Source: Xestospongia bergquistia (lineage: Eukaryota; Porifera; Demospongiae; Haplosclerida; Petrosiidae). Taken from it: 64,000 nt of DNA. The stretch is from the NCBI GenBank assembly GCA_963965975.1, contig OZ014418.1, forward strand, positions 1,238,275 to 1,302,274. Direction: 5' to 3'. Position numbers and translations under genes: made by a program. Below the pieces are notes generated by a model. That model saw only the letters and a program-made list of their open reading frames with translations, had not been told where the DNA came from and did not search any database. Below are positions 34,522 to 47,190 of the stretch, one piece after another (the stretch's first letter is position 1; each line of letters starts with the position of its first letter).

Positions 34522-37500
34522 ATGGCTGATGTAAATCAGTCATTTTTGGACAAGAAACCGACTCTTGATGAATTATGTGAATATATTGTTATCGGTGTCA
34601 AATGGTATCAGTTAGGAATCCAGTTGAAACTCAATGTAAAGTTGTTATGTGCTATTGACGAACAACCGAGAGAAGTTACGTATAAAACATCAAAGATGTT
34701 CGAGCTGTGGTTGGACACCAACCCTCACGCTTCTAGAAGACATGTTGTAGAGGCTTTAAGAAAGGAAGTTATTGGGGAAACCAGTCTGGCCGATTATTAC
34801 GTGAAAACTTTGATGGAGTTTGCATGTAAGTAAAATAATTTTTTTTATCATAGTGTATGATCAACTACCACAAAGATCATTGCTACAAAATAAACTTCTT
34901 TAAATGGAATATGACTTTAGGATTCAAGGTTTTGAGTTTAGGGATTAGAGTTTCAAATAATGAATAGTATGTATTCATTAAAGAGTAGTTGACTTAATTG
35001 TATGAGTTGATTTTGTACAATACACTGAAAAAAGCTTTTCATCATTTTAACTAAGGTCTTCGTTACCACAGTCCCATCAATATGTAATAAACCCAATTCT
35101 AAGTTGCTACAAGGTCAACACTAGTGTAACTCTATATGTAGAAAACTGACTAGTTACATCTACAACCACATTGCTTTTACAACCACTTTGCTATAGTAAC
35201 TGATTATGGCTTCAGTTTAAGCTATAAGCAGATGCTATTTCAAATGAACTAACCCAGTTAAGTTGGCATAGTATCTGTCTCTCCCTCATGTTTCATTAAT
35301 TGTACATAAACTACAAAGAGTACTTTTTGGCCTCTAGTTAGCTTTATACATACTAAGTTAGACCAGTTTTGGCTTTGTAGGTACTTAGTTTTGAGCTTAC
35401 ATCATATTGATGAGATTCTGGTGACAAAGACAATGGTTGAAATGACAAAATACTATTTTAAGTGTATCTGTTACTTAAAATGGTTACAATAACTGGTAAT
35501 ACAAGACTTATCTATTAATATTTTTCTGTTGTCTTTTTTAGTGAAAGAAGAAGCTCTTAAGGAATATTTAACAGAGCTGTCACAGTATTTGAACTGTCCT
35601 GTAAAAGTTGCTCAACTCTTGTTTAGTGAGAGATGCATTAGTGAAGCAGCACTCGATAAGATAGAGACATTAGAAGACTCTCTAGATGGAAAGAAGACAA
35701 CACTGTTGTCTGCTATACAGACAACAGTGTCTTCCAACCATAAAATGCTAAAAAAGTTAGCTTGTTCATTGTCCAAGTTTAAAGAGACAAAATTATTATC
35801 TGAGAGAATTACCAGGGAATATGGTAAGAAATTAAAGTTAATTGGCTAATGATTACTTCTTTATTTAGGTCAAAAATTTCTTGATGACCAGACAATGGCA
35901 TTTAATGATCAGGAGGTATCAATGACTGGTCGTAGTAGTCATGAAGATCGTGCTAGTGATATTTTTCGGTGTCATTATGGTACTGTCTCTCAGTCTCTTC
36001 AATGTCCTGTCCGTGTTTCACAGTTATTGTGTGAAGAAAGAGTGATTTCAGATAAAACATTATCTATTGTGAAATCTGCTGCTCAATCTCCATCTGATGA
36101 AGGAGAGAAATCAACATATCTCTTATTAAAAGCTATACGTCATGCTATACATACTAACTACAATAACCTAAAGGTATTTGCCAGTGTATTGTTAAAGTTT
36201 GCCAACAATGTGCCATGTGGTAATGCTCTTTTAAAGGACTTTGGTAAGTTTATTGGTTTATTCTATTGTTAAATGATTGTTTGTTGGTAGAGGAAGCATT
36301 TCCAGATGATGACACTTTTGAATTACAATCAAATAATATTGATAATAGAGAAGGTAGAATTATAATTTAATTTGAATTATAGTTATGTAATTATAGATAG
36401 TCCTTTGACCACAACATCAACGGGGTCAGTTGTTAGCAGTTCAACTTTAAGTCAAAGTTAGTGAAGATTAATAAAATCCATTTTAATATATAATGTTTTT
36501 AAAGATGACATTCCAATTCCTCGAAGTTTGAAATCTGTTTTTGGATCAATCAGAAAGAAATTTGCCATAACTTTCAGTAAAGCTCGAGAGGCTATTAATG
36601 CTAATCCTCCACCTCTAAAAAAATTGAAAGAATATCTCGAAGATGGCTACCCTCATCTCCAACCTAAATTAGCCAGTTGTAATTCCATTGATGAGGTACT
36701 AAATGTTGTACGAGATCATTGCTCTCTGACAAATATCAGTTGTCTGGAGGGTATTGTGGAACGATTTAATCTCAAAGCAGCAGAAGCCCATATTCAAGCC
36801 TACAAGAGTGTTGTGCAGAAATTTTGCAAGGAAACAAAAGTCAATGAATGTCTGAATGAAAGTTTCAAAGTGACAAAATCACCTTCTCTTCTTCGATGTG
36901 AAACAGCTGTCTTTGTATTGAAATGGGATCCTAAAGACTGCACGTTGGAAGATATTAACGATCTTCTTTCAGAAGCACTTGAGATGGATGTGGAAATTCG
37001 TTGTATCAAAGAGGGCAGATCCATTATTGTTATTTGTTTTTTTCCACTCAATATAACAACTTTACTTATTACCAAAGCTCAGGAGACTCTTGAAGCAATG
37101 AAGAAGAAAGGATTAATCAAATTGACAATCGGCTGTCACACCATTTATGATGAACAAAGAAAAAATGAGGTAAGAGATGAATAATGTTAAACAATATTTA
37201 CTACATGTGTTGTTCGTTGTTATGTAGGAGATTAAAGCTATTGTAGAAGAGAATATAAAGGAATTAAGACAACAGCTAGAAGCACAACAAGATATCAGTA
37301 GAAAGAAAAACATGGAAATAGAGTCTTTTGTCAGACAGAACAAAGGTATAATAGTATCTATTAAAATTACCTTTCTTGATAATAGAGTGTACGTGTTGAT
37401 TCATTCATATGGTTACTATGTAACAGTTGTTTACTTTCAATGTATACAGAATGACAGCTATTTTTCTCAAAATCTTGCACTAATAGATTGTTATTGTTTT

Positions 37501-38916
37501 GTTATTTTTGTTTACTTATACAGAGAGACAACGAGAAATCGAGACACTACAAGAAATAGTAACATCATTAACTCTTAAAGTGAGAGAGAGAGACAAAGAA
37601 AATGAGGAATTAAAGAAAACTTTGAAAAGTAACTGATATTAGTAGTTATTTATTACTTCTCATTGTACATTGTTATCAGGTCTCGCCTTCTTATCCAAAG
37701 CCCGAGAGCCAGTCTCATCTGATCAAGGACTTGAAGTGGAAAATCTAGCACAGACTAGCCAAGAAGAGTCTGTCAGTGAAGACAAAAGTAAATGATGTAA
37801 AATTAATCATCTCAATACATTTTATGATTACTCATTTAGAGTCTTCGTTATTAGAATTAAAAGAAAGTTCAGATAAAGGTTCAGAGTCAGGCAAAGGTAC
37901 ATGACATATTGTTACATTTGTAGTGTTAATCTAGTTCACTCACATTGCTACATCCAGTAGGAAATTTTTGTTATGATAAGATGTTTACCTTTGTGGTGTC
38001 TTCACAATGTTACCAAGATACCTTCTAGTTATTTTAGTATACTTTGTTGCCATAGTAACCAAGCTAATAATGGCTTCTTAAATATAATTTTTGTGTCTAT
38101 TTTATACGATATAATATCATATTTTTTTTAACAGGAGATACTAGTTATGTTCAATGGTATGGCAATATTATTCGTCTCTACTCACCTACTCCTGAACAAT
38201 GCAAAGAAGTCACAAGTCAATTAAAAGGAGAACAAGTAGAAAAGGAATGGAGTATTTTTCTCTTTGCTGCATCATCTGAAAGTGCTTGTGTCATAATGGA
38301 TGCTCTCAATATGTGTGCAGTTTGGAAACTTGCTACATATCATACTCCTTTGGATGAGGTTTGCGTATCTACATTGTCAGAGATACTTACCATTAATGCC
38401 ACATTGAAGATCATGCATCTTTCATCCTCTCAACTTGCTGGTGATGTGAAGCTTTTTTGTGAAGCTCTTTCAGTAAATGTTTCACTTGAGATATTTGAGT
38501 TGTACGATATCACTATCACAGATGAAGATTTAGCTTATTTTTCTGATATGTTAAATACCAACAAAACATTGAAAGAACTACATCTCGTCAACTGTGACAT
38601 CACTGACGATGGCATCCATTATGTCGTTGAAGGATTAGCTAAAAACCAAACACTTACTGTTTTGGACATCAGCCGTAATTCTCAAATTACTTCTGTTAGT
38701 ACCAGCACTCTAGTTGAACTAATAAAAACTAATGAATCATTGACAGAATTACGTCTTCGCAACAAATCACTGAAAGACGATGACATCACTGAAATTTGTA
38801 TTGCACTCGCTAGCAATAATACTATACAGGAACTATGGTTATATGAACAGCACAGGGAGACTTGTGAAATGTTTGATGGATTTGAATCTATTAAGAACAG
38901 ACTCAGTTTTTGGTAG
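34522..38916 (+). CDS. Death domain / paired helical repeat / coiled coil / LRR protein (NLR-like but no NACHT)
   Basis: Eleven phase-consistent exons: 34522-34825, 35542-35823, 35869-36243, 36291-36353, 36397-36456, 36505-37169, 37228-37345, 37524-37628, 37680-37787, 37840-37896 and 38135-38916. The N-terminus (MADVNQSFLDKKPTLDEL... WYQLGIQLKL...) is a Death-fold domain. Exons 2 and 3 encode two related helical repeats (LNCPVKVAQLLFSERCIS and LQCPVRVSQLLCEERVIS), possibly CARD-like. Exon 6 is a domain of about 220 residues I cannot name. Exons 7 to 9 form a coiled coil, and exon 11 encodes ribonuclease-inhibitor-type LRRs (NKTLKELHLVNCDITDDG). No Walker A or B motif is seen. It is probably an innate-signalling adaptor or sensor; function is inferred from domains. 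Confidence 0.8.
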
Positions 38917-39440
38917 CTAGTAGTAATTTTTTTTATATCTAATACTTTTAATAATAAAAGTAATAACAGAACAGTTTAATTTTTTCCTGTTACTTGATTA
39001 ACTACACAATAATCAACCTTAGCATATATCTTCCAAAGGTTTTCATTAAGTTAATACACAATGGCAATCTACTCTGAATATTTATAAATACATTAAAAAT
39101 TATCTTATGAAAATTTATGAATTGTAAGGATGCCAGAAAATGACCAAAATAGGAATTAATTGTATTACAATAATCCCTACTTACTAAACACACAGTAAAG
39201 TGTCACTAAATATGAATAGAGCATTAAATTGTGGCTACTATGTTGGGATTTTTATGCTGCCATTCCTATTGTGGTCTTCTCTCTGTTTCTACAATTATCC
39301 CTACATTTTAAGAATTATTTTGAAAAGTTTCATGTTCTTTTTTGCATTATTTTTTATGATTAAAATAACTTTGAATGTGAGTACATATGAGTTTAAAATT
39401 AAATGTCATCTCTTATAATTGTTAAAACATTCTTACAAAA
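38917..39440. other. 3' flank of the LRR gene; no gene seen
   Basis: AT-rich sequence with scattered short frames that do not resemble exons. Parts recur in degraded form at 49,030-49,290, downstream of the LRR pseudogene, so it was included in that duplication. Confidence 0.5.
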
Positions 39441-39450
39441 TTTGATATTG

Positions 39451-39683
39451 CACTGTAAAAATTAAATTGTTATTTTAACAATTACTTTGTAGTTTACATC
39501 AGTGGGTTACTATGGAATATAGAATTTTTGTGAATTAATCATTGTGTAATTTCTTGGTTTGTTGTACTTTAACATGCCAACAAATTACACAATGAGTAAT
39601 TCACATAAATTCTATATTCCATAGTAACCGACTAATGTAAACTACAAAGTAATTATTAAAATAACAATTTAATTTTTACAGTG
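39451..39683. mobile_element. MITE with CACTG ends (EnSpm/CACTA-type, non-autonomous)
   Basis: Two arms of about 100 bp (from CACTGTAAAAATTAAATTG inward, and its near-exact reverse complement ending AATTTTTACAGTG) surround a loop of about 30 nt. The arms differ at few positions. The CACTG/CAGTG termini are those expected of EnSpm/CACTA elements, and TG flanks both ends, consistent with a 2-bp target duplication. Imperfect pairing extends slightly outside (GATATTG / TGATATC). It has no coding capacity. A Tnp2-type transposase lies 2 kb downstream. Confidence 0.75.
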
Positions 39684-40094
39684 TGATATCATTTCACTTA
39701 AGAGGGACCTGTTTATTCGTTTATAAGTTTTAATGGAAATATCATGGTGGATTAAAAATTGATATAAATGTTAAATTTATTTTTGTAAAATAAGTTTATA
39801 CAATATCAATTTTTATATTTTGTTATGGAATTTAATTTTTTTCTTGTTTCACAAAAAGTGAGTTCACATTGTTTGAATACTTTCTTTCACTGCACAGGGA
39901 AAAAAGTCTAAATACGATGTTTGGAAAATAATATATTTACATCAGTTGTATTACTATATATGTATGTATATTTACCAATGGATGTAATATTGATGGTTTT
40001 TTGGATGAAATTTTACAATTATACAATATTAGTGATAAAATTATCAGACAATAATCTTATGATTGTAATATTTACATTAAAATCAATATTAAAA

Positions 40095-40740
40095 AAAATA
40101 CAATGATTGTATCATCAATGATTTACATTGTATTATCAATATAATTATATCCAATGATTGTAATATTAATGTATTAACGTTGTATCATCAATATAATTAT
40201 ATACAATGATTGTATTATGAATGTATTAACGTTGTATTATCAATATAATTATATACAATGATTGTATTATGAATGTATTAACGTTGTATTATCAATATAA
40301 TTATATACAATGATTGTATTATGAATGTATTAACATCGTAAAACAGATGTAAATAATACATCGTTTTCTTTAGTACTTCTACAGTTGTATATGTGATGAT
40401 AATTAATCCAATGATTGTATTATCAATGTATTAACATTGTAAAACCATTATAAATAATACATCGCTTTTCTACAGTTGTATATGTGATGATAATTAATCC
40501 AATGATTGTATTATCAATGTATTAACATTGTAAAACCATTATAAATAATACATCGCTTTTCTACAGTTGTATATGTGATGATAATTAATTCAATGATTGT
40601 ATTATTAATACATTAACATCGTAAAACAGATGTAAATAATACATCGCTTTTCTTTAGTAGTTCTACAATTGTATATGTGATGATAATTAATTCAATGATT
40701 GTATTATTAATGTATTAACATTGTAAAACCAATATTAACC
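40095..40740. repeat. Minisatellite cluster with two repeat phases
   Basis: 40,095-40,330 is built of units of about 58 bp ('caatgattgtattatgaatgtattaacg...' and 'ttatcaatataattatata'). 40,340-40,740 continues with units of about 110 bp carrying 'aaataatacatcgcttttctacagttgtatatgtgatgataattaat'. Both share the CAATGATTGTATTAT core. It has no coding potential. Together with the nearby MITE it may be part of a larger decayed DNA transposon. Confidence 0.8.
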
Positions 40741-41666
40741 GTATTTGTTCTGTAAATGTAATTCATTTGAGTGTATACTTGCTGTACAAATTAGGTTTAG
40801 CAATGTTTAGGTCTAGGGGTGAGTGTACAATGCAATTGTCATATGTGTGCATTCACATACTTTGTGATTTCTTTTAACATGTTTCTTTAATAATGAAAAA
40901 TTGACCCCTAACTACTAATAAAACATAGTCAGAGATAAATACAAGAAAGCTAAAAATGATATTATAAGTGAATTGTTGCCAAATTGTTGTTTTATCATTA
41001 TACTGTTTTTGATAGGATCAACAGGAGAAAGTTTTATTTAAAAGAAAAGGAGCACAAAAGAAAAGGAGCACTTACTACGTAAAAGAATGAAAATAACTGT
41101 TAACGTTGGTTTAATTTCTTTATATAATTAGTTTTGGTTTTTGTCAGTTATTCATTTTTTATCTAAGTAATATTATAATTTAAGAAAACTAAACACTATC
41201 TTAAATACCTTTAATTTGGAAAGTAAAAAGCTGTCAAAGATGCTAGCTAGAAGGCAAAGAATTAAGCTAGTTAGACAAAACATAGCTGAATTAATTAGTG
41301 GTACATAACATTCAAAATATACAATGTAACATGAAACTATTAATTCAGAATCACAAAGTTAATAAATAACTCATTTGCTGTAGCTAAAGACTAATGGGAA
41401 AGTTGGTCTAATACTTGTTCAGTCTGGGCTATCAGCTATTACTACTATACTGTGACTGCTAGATGAACCACAGGGTTTATGTTTTCAGGTCTAAATAGTC
41501 ACTGTAACAAGAACTATATGGCATAGTTGGAAGCCAAGGTACAAGTTTTGATATTCCTAACAGATCACCAACGCAACCTAACAGATCTGTTTATTATACC
41601 AAATAATAACACTTAATATAACAAGTATAATTTTATAACTTTACAAATGCAAGAAAACAAGAAACA
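40741..41666. other. Upstream region of the transposase gene; nothing recognised
   Basis: AT-rich unique sequence with no exon-like frames or clear tandem repeats. It would hold the transposase promoter and, if the element is complete, its left terminus. I could not identify a CACT-type end with confidence. Confidence 0.4.
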
Positions 41667-44600
41667 ATGGTTTATCTATTACCAAGTACTGGTTCTGAAG
41701 AGTGTGCAGGTATTATAATAGATATTTTCATGTATAATACACACCTCATGTTTTTTTGTTTTCTAAACAGTTGTTACCTCTCATAATTGTCATGATCATG
41801 ACAATAGTGATAGCACTTTTTCTAGAGAAGTTAATGAGTTGTCAGGTAATGATTTTACATGCATTTTTATAAATGATGTTGTAGATCATATGTATACACA
41901 TTAATTTTATATGCTTTTGAGGTAGCTATAAGCTTGATAGCAATAGTAAGTTTCATAATATATCATAAGTTTTCTTTAATTTTGTCTTATGTAGATAACT
42001 CCTCTGATAGCAATGTTAATGATCCTATTGACACTAGTGATCAACATGGTGATGTTGTTATTCCCTCAGGTATATCATGTTATTTTTTGCCTTACATTAA
42101 TATTTACATATTTAGAAACCTTAGATCTAGATGATCCTCCAGTTATCAGCAATACCACTGAATTCAATGTAACCGTAAGTGAAGTAGCACTTAGAGATTA
42201 TGTGTTACAGGAAGTTAAAACAAAGTTAGAGTATGGTAGTTCCCAATCTGAAATTGAGGCTCATTTAGCTAATGCTTCTTCTTTACTTGGTAATGATTTA
42301 ATACCTTCTAAATGGCAGTTAGTGCTAAAATTATTGAAGAATCTTGGTTACTGGGATCCTAAGCATTACAAAGTTTGTTGTGAATCAGACCATTCACAAT
42401 TGTTAGATAATGGTAGCTCAAATTGCTCAAAATGTGGTAGATCCTATAATGATTGCATTGACTATTATGTACTTGGCTTGAATTTTGACACCTGGTTTGT
42501 TTCTCCTCAAATGTGTAATCAACTTCTTAGTCACTGGGAAGATAGAGGGGAATGGTTTAATGTTAACCCAGACGATGACATAAATTTAATAGAGATTTGG
42601 CATGGTAGCAGATTTCGAGAGCTATCCTACTTTTGGGATCCAAATAAAATCACAATGCTTCCATGTCATTGCCCTAACTGTAAAAACATTGTTAAAGCAG
42701 ATTTAATTAAATCAGGTAAAATGCCAAGTCCTTATTTCAATCAAGTTTCTGTTAAATGTCCTCATTGTAAAAAGATGTTTTTAATTTGTCCACGTGAAAT
42801 GAAAGGTGATCCTAGAAATCAAGCAATTCTTATCCACATAGATGGATGGAATCCACAGTCAACTTCAGCTAAGCATTCTATAGCTGCAATAACAATATCT
42901 CATGGCACAATGCGGAAAGCTAATCGAGCTGATGGTAAAAACACTCGAATTTATTCATTTATACCAACTCACCAGCTGCCTCAAAAGTCACCTCATAAAT
43001 TTGATGCCTTTCTTGAGCCTTTGCTAAAAGAAATAGAAAATTTATATATTAATGGAATGGAAGTTTTTTTTTCTAAATCAGTTGAAGGCTACAGTCCACC
43101 AAATGACAATGCATTACTTAGAGTAGTACCACTTCTGTTTGCTGGTGACATGATAGCACACTCTGAAATAGGCCTTGTGACTCACAGTGGCTACAAAGGA
43201 TGTAGACGCTGTTATGTAACTGGTACATACTATGCAAATAGCTGTAGATTCGGGCAGTTCCAGCAAAGATATAGATTCCCAGCTAAAAGTAGAGATGCTC
43301 AGAGTAATCGTAATCATGGGAAAGATGTAGATAAGGAAATGAACCAATCCAGAAAAAAAGCACTAATTAAAAAAACAGGTGTAACTGGAGAGACAATATT
43401 ATATAGACTTTATGATCTATGTGGTTTTGACCCTGTATATGACCTTGTAATAGATGCAATGCACTGTTTGTGTTTGAATTTAATTCACAATGAATTAGGT
43501 GGACACATCTTAAGAGAGATGGGTAACAATAAACACTTGTCACCTTCTGATCGAAATGCAAAGGAAGGTGGTGTTCTTAGTAAAAAAGACTTGTCTGGTG
43601 CATTGGAAAAAGTACAGTGGACCTCTGAAATGAAGAATGGCAGAGTTCCTAGTATTTATATATCAAGTAAGACTAACGTAGGCTATTGGAAGGCTGAAGA
43701 TTTTAGTAAATTTGCATTAGTAGCACCATATATACTTAGGGAGCTTGTCAGCCCTGAAGTGTATGATTGCTTTTGTCTACTATCAGATATTCGAAACTTA
43801 ATATTCTGTCATACTCTTCGTATTAATGGCTGGCGCAAACACCACATACTTACCTTGGAGTCATTGTTATGGAAGCATGCAATTTTGTTTGAATCCATAT
43901 ATGGTTTACAAGCATGTACACCAAATCTTGAATATTCAATACATATGGCTGATGATGTAGCAAGACATTCTACACTAGATAATTATTGGTGTTATGTATA
44001 TGAGCGGTTAGTTTCATTTCACAAAGACCAAACTACCAATCAAAAACAGTTATGTAAAACTCTTGCAGACAGAATTCATCAGCTTGATTTTGTTAATCTT
44101 TACTTTAGTAAAAGAGCACTATTTCAACCAAGCTCAGAACAAATAAATCCATTTGAAGAGATTTTAGTTTCTGATAAACCATTTACTTTACATGCACAAA
44201 CAGTTAGCTTAGGTATGCAACTCAAAGACTTTATTTCTTCTTTGCCATCCTTGCCACAAAGTATTGAATTCCAATACAACAGTGGCATCCTCATCGGAAA
44301 AGGTGAATCATTTCTGTTATCATCAGTTCAGAAAAATGATATAGCGTTCTGGGTTAATTTTTTTACTGGTGACATAATTAGCTCTGAAAACCTCTCTCTG
44401 GGAGCATTCTCATTTAAAAAGCTACTAAAGTCAAATGAGTGTCATGAAGGAACAGTTTTTCGTGTAGGTGAAATGATAGCACTTGAAGACCATGCTAACT
44501 CATCTTTGGAATGGGTTGTAAAGCTGTCTCATATTCTGTCAGTAGGGCCATACAAAAACAGATATTACACTTTTATAAATGGAGATTATTATAAAGCAAA

Positions 44601-45060
44601 AACGAGAAATGGAGATGTACAGATAGATGATTGGACTGGACAACCTATGCTTATTCCATACACATACACTCACTTATGCCTTCAACCAACTTCATTGATT
44701 AAAAGAAAGTTAATGTTACATGACTGCTCTCCTTGTCAGTCTACTCCTTCTGTTTACTTGGCTGTCAATATTGACATTTTTGATGAAAGCAAATCATTAG
44801 ATGTACCTACATACCCTAAAGTAGGTGAAATAGTACGATCTAATTGTGGTAGTTCTAAAGTTGTTATAATAAAAGTACAGGAAGTACATTGTGAAGATTC
44901 CTCATTTGTAGTTGGAAATCCTCTCAAAAAAATTAATGCTACATTAAGATTATGGAGAGAGCAGACATCTTCTATATCTGTCCCTTTAACTTCTATTATG
45001 GATGTTATTACTTTTAACAATACAAGAAAGACCAATGAGTATATTTTAGAATGCTCATAA
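41667..45060 (+). CDS. Tnp2-like transposase (EnSpm/CACTA superfamily), apparently intact
   Basis: Four exons in frame: 41667-41709, 41771-41845, 41995-42069 and 42116-45060, about 1,045 residues. The first three short exons give an acidic Ser/Asn-rich leader. The large exon has a zinc-binding cluster (CCESDH...CSKCGRSYNDC), then further CxxC pairs (CHCPNC, CPHCKK). The core resembles plant Tnp2: an acidic residue in ILIHIDGWNP, then PLLKEIENLYINGMEV, a second in LLFAGDMIAHSEIG followed by GYKGCRRC, and a third in LVIDAMHCLCLNL. These are the likely DDD/E catalytic residues, by analogy. There are no stops or frameshifts. It could be an active element or a domesticated gene. An ORF start at 42,013 is possible, but the spliced N-terminus is preferred. 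Confidence 0.75.
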
Positions 45061-45180
45061 TTTAAAGTCTAAGTGACAAATCAAATTGTTACCCATATGG
45101 GATATCTCTAAGTGAGAAATCAAATTGTTACCCATATGGGATATCTCTAAGTGAGAAATTAAAATTTATTTATGTGGGAT
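45061..45180. repeat. About 52-bp direct repeat, 2.5 copies
   Basis: Immediately after the transposase stop, 'aaatcaaattgttacccatatgggatatctctaagtga' is repeated twice, with a third partial copy. Short tandem repeats next to CACTA coding regions often act as subterminal transposase-binding arrays. That role is inferred. Confidence 0.75.
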
Positions 45181-45635
45181 TTGGCTGATCTTATCACTTT
45201 TAATAAAACTCTCTACTACCTCAGTTGCAAAGGTAAACATTATAACTATTATATTACATTTCTATTAATTTTTTATTTAGGGAGTGCACAATTTAAGTTT
45301 GCATCTTATCCAACTAACTCTTAAGACTGTACTCTGTTACCAGTTGAGGTAAACAAATATTAAATTATTAATATATATGTGCCTTCTATTGTATGGCTAT
45401 TATTCTGATTTGTTAGAATATCATGGCTTTTTAGTATCTTATGGATTGACCAGATTGTTTTATTGTTAAGAATAGTGTATAACTTCAGTGACCTGTTGTT
45501 TATGTCATGCCCAATCATTTGACTTTGAGCCAATCTGTACTCTGAATACTACCTCTTCCGTTTCATATCCTCCAATCTAGAGTTAATGTGTGAAGGACAA
45601 ACAGTGAGTGACCTACGTCAAGGCATGTTTGCATA
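45181..45635. other. Downstream flank; no gene seen
   Basis: AT-rich unique sequence. Short frames are present but without exon signals or recognisable protein. Confidence 0.4.
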
Positions 45636-45636
45636 A

Positions 45637-46310
45637 GAGAACACTCTTAATACAGAGATTGACTTCCCTCTATACTCTCTTCATTGTTATAACACACTTG
45701 TTACAAAGCTCCTTTAACTTGATTATAATCTCTCTCTCCTTTTCTCTCATAGTAGGTTTAATGAACACACTGGGTCATAGAGTTGAATTAGTTGGCTGAA
45801 AAGTGTTTAGAGATCTAATATATTAATAACCATTACATGAGTGAGTAGACTGCTGGTCTTAATTCAACTGTTTAAATTGTATGTCATACATCGTATATTT
45901 ACTATAATCATAACGACCAGTCACACTGGGTCATAGAGTTAGATTAGTTAGCTAAAAAGAGTTAAGAGATCTAATATTCTTACATACACCATAATCAATG
46001 AGTATTACTGCAAAGCATGACTTATATATTCAACTGTTTCACCACTTTCCTTTTTTCCATTAGATAGAGATCATTCAAATACCATTAGAGAACACTCTTA
46101 CAGAGATTGACTTCCCTCTGGACTCTCTTCATTGTTATAACACACTTGTTACAAAGCTCCTTTAACTTGATTATAATCTCTCTCTCCTTTTCTCTCATGG
46201 TAGGTTTAATGAACACACTGGGTCATAGAGTTGAATTAGTTAGCTGAAAAGAGTTGAGATCTAATATAATTAATAACCATTACATGAGTGAGTAGACTAC
46301 TGGTAAAGAT
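45637..46310. repeat. About 215-bp direct repeat with a third partial copy
   Basis: 45,637-45,860 and 46,086-46,300 are nearly identical ('agagattgacttccctct..actctcttcattgttataac..ctctctctccttttctctcat..gaacacactgggtcatagagtt'). A shorter piece around 45,925-45,975 repeats 'cactgggtcatagagtt..attagttagct'. It is non-coding in all frames. It may be the 3' half of a transposon or a local tandem duplication with deletion. Confidence 0.8.
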
Positions 46311-46689
46311 TAATACTAAGTAATCATTGTTGTATATATTCAACTGTTTCACCAATTTCCTTTTTTCCCTTAGAGATCATTCAAATACTATTTTTTCACT
46401 GTTTGACTACACCCTAAATTAACCCCAGTGGATGCTGTCAAAATTTTTAAGTACAATTATTATATATTGTAATATGATTATATTACATAAATTGTTGTCA
46501 TTTCCAAGGTTTTTTTACAATATTATATTATAGTCATATTATTCATGTATATAAACTATTGGATTTTTGTTTTATATAATTAATTACAAATACACTATGT
46601 GAAAATTTACAACGTTAATACAATGGTATAAAGACAGTGATATTATGGATGAAATATTTAAGATAATTTTACAATCATGACAAAAGGAT

Positions 46690-47040
46690 TGTAATATATA
46701 CATTGTATAAACAACAATTGTTTTAATAATGTATATATTACAACAATGTTACAATTGTTGTAATATATACATTGTATAAACGACTGTGGTATTAATAATG
46801 TATATATTACAACAATGTTACAATTGTTGTAATATATACATTGTATAAACGACTGTGGTATTAACAATGTATATATTACAACAATGTTACAATTGTTGTA
46901 ATATATACATTATATAAACGACAGTGGTATTAACAATGTATATATTACAACAATGTTACAATTGCTGTAATATATACATTGTATAAACGACTGTGGTATT
47001 AATAATGTATATATTACAACAATGTTACAATTGTTGTACA
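46690..47040. repeat. About 66-bp palindrome-rich minisatellite, five copies
   Basis: Unit: 'acaatgttacaattgttgtaatatatacattgtataaacgactgtggtattaataatgtatatatt'. Each unit contains the self-complementary core ACAATTGT and pairs of TATATACATTGT / ACAATGTATATAT in inverse orientation, so every unit can form a hairpin. The frames that cross it simply echo the repeat and are not genes. Confidence 0.85.
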
Positions 47041-47190
47041 AAATATGTAATATATCATGTGTATATACGACACCTAAAAAAATACATGGCACATTTTTGT
47101 TGGTATATTTACAATTGTAATTACACAAAAAAACGATACATTTACAACATAAAAACAATGAATGTATTCAATATATTTTTCCTGTGCTGG

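Noticed and set aside
34522..38916. Calling the Death/LRR gene an NLR
   Set aside because: No Walker A/B or NACHT pattern could be found in any exon.
40095..40740. CRISPR-like array
   Set aside because: Units abut without unique spacers and the DNA is animal. It is a minisatellite.
42013..42115. Transposase start at 42,013 in a single exon
   Set aside because: The first 34 codons read through an intron (GTATAT...TTTAG). Upstream exons 41667-41709, 41771-41845 and 41995-42069 join in phase.
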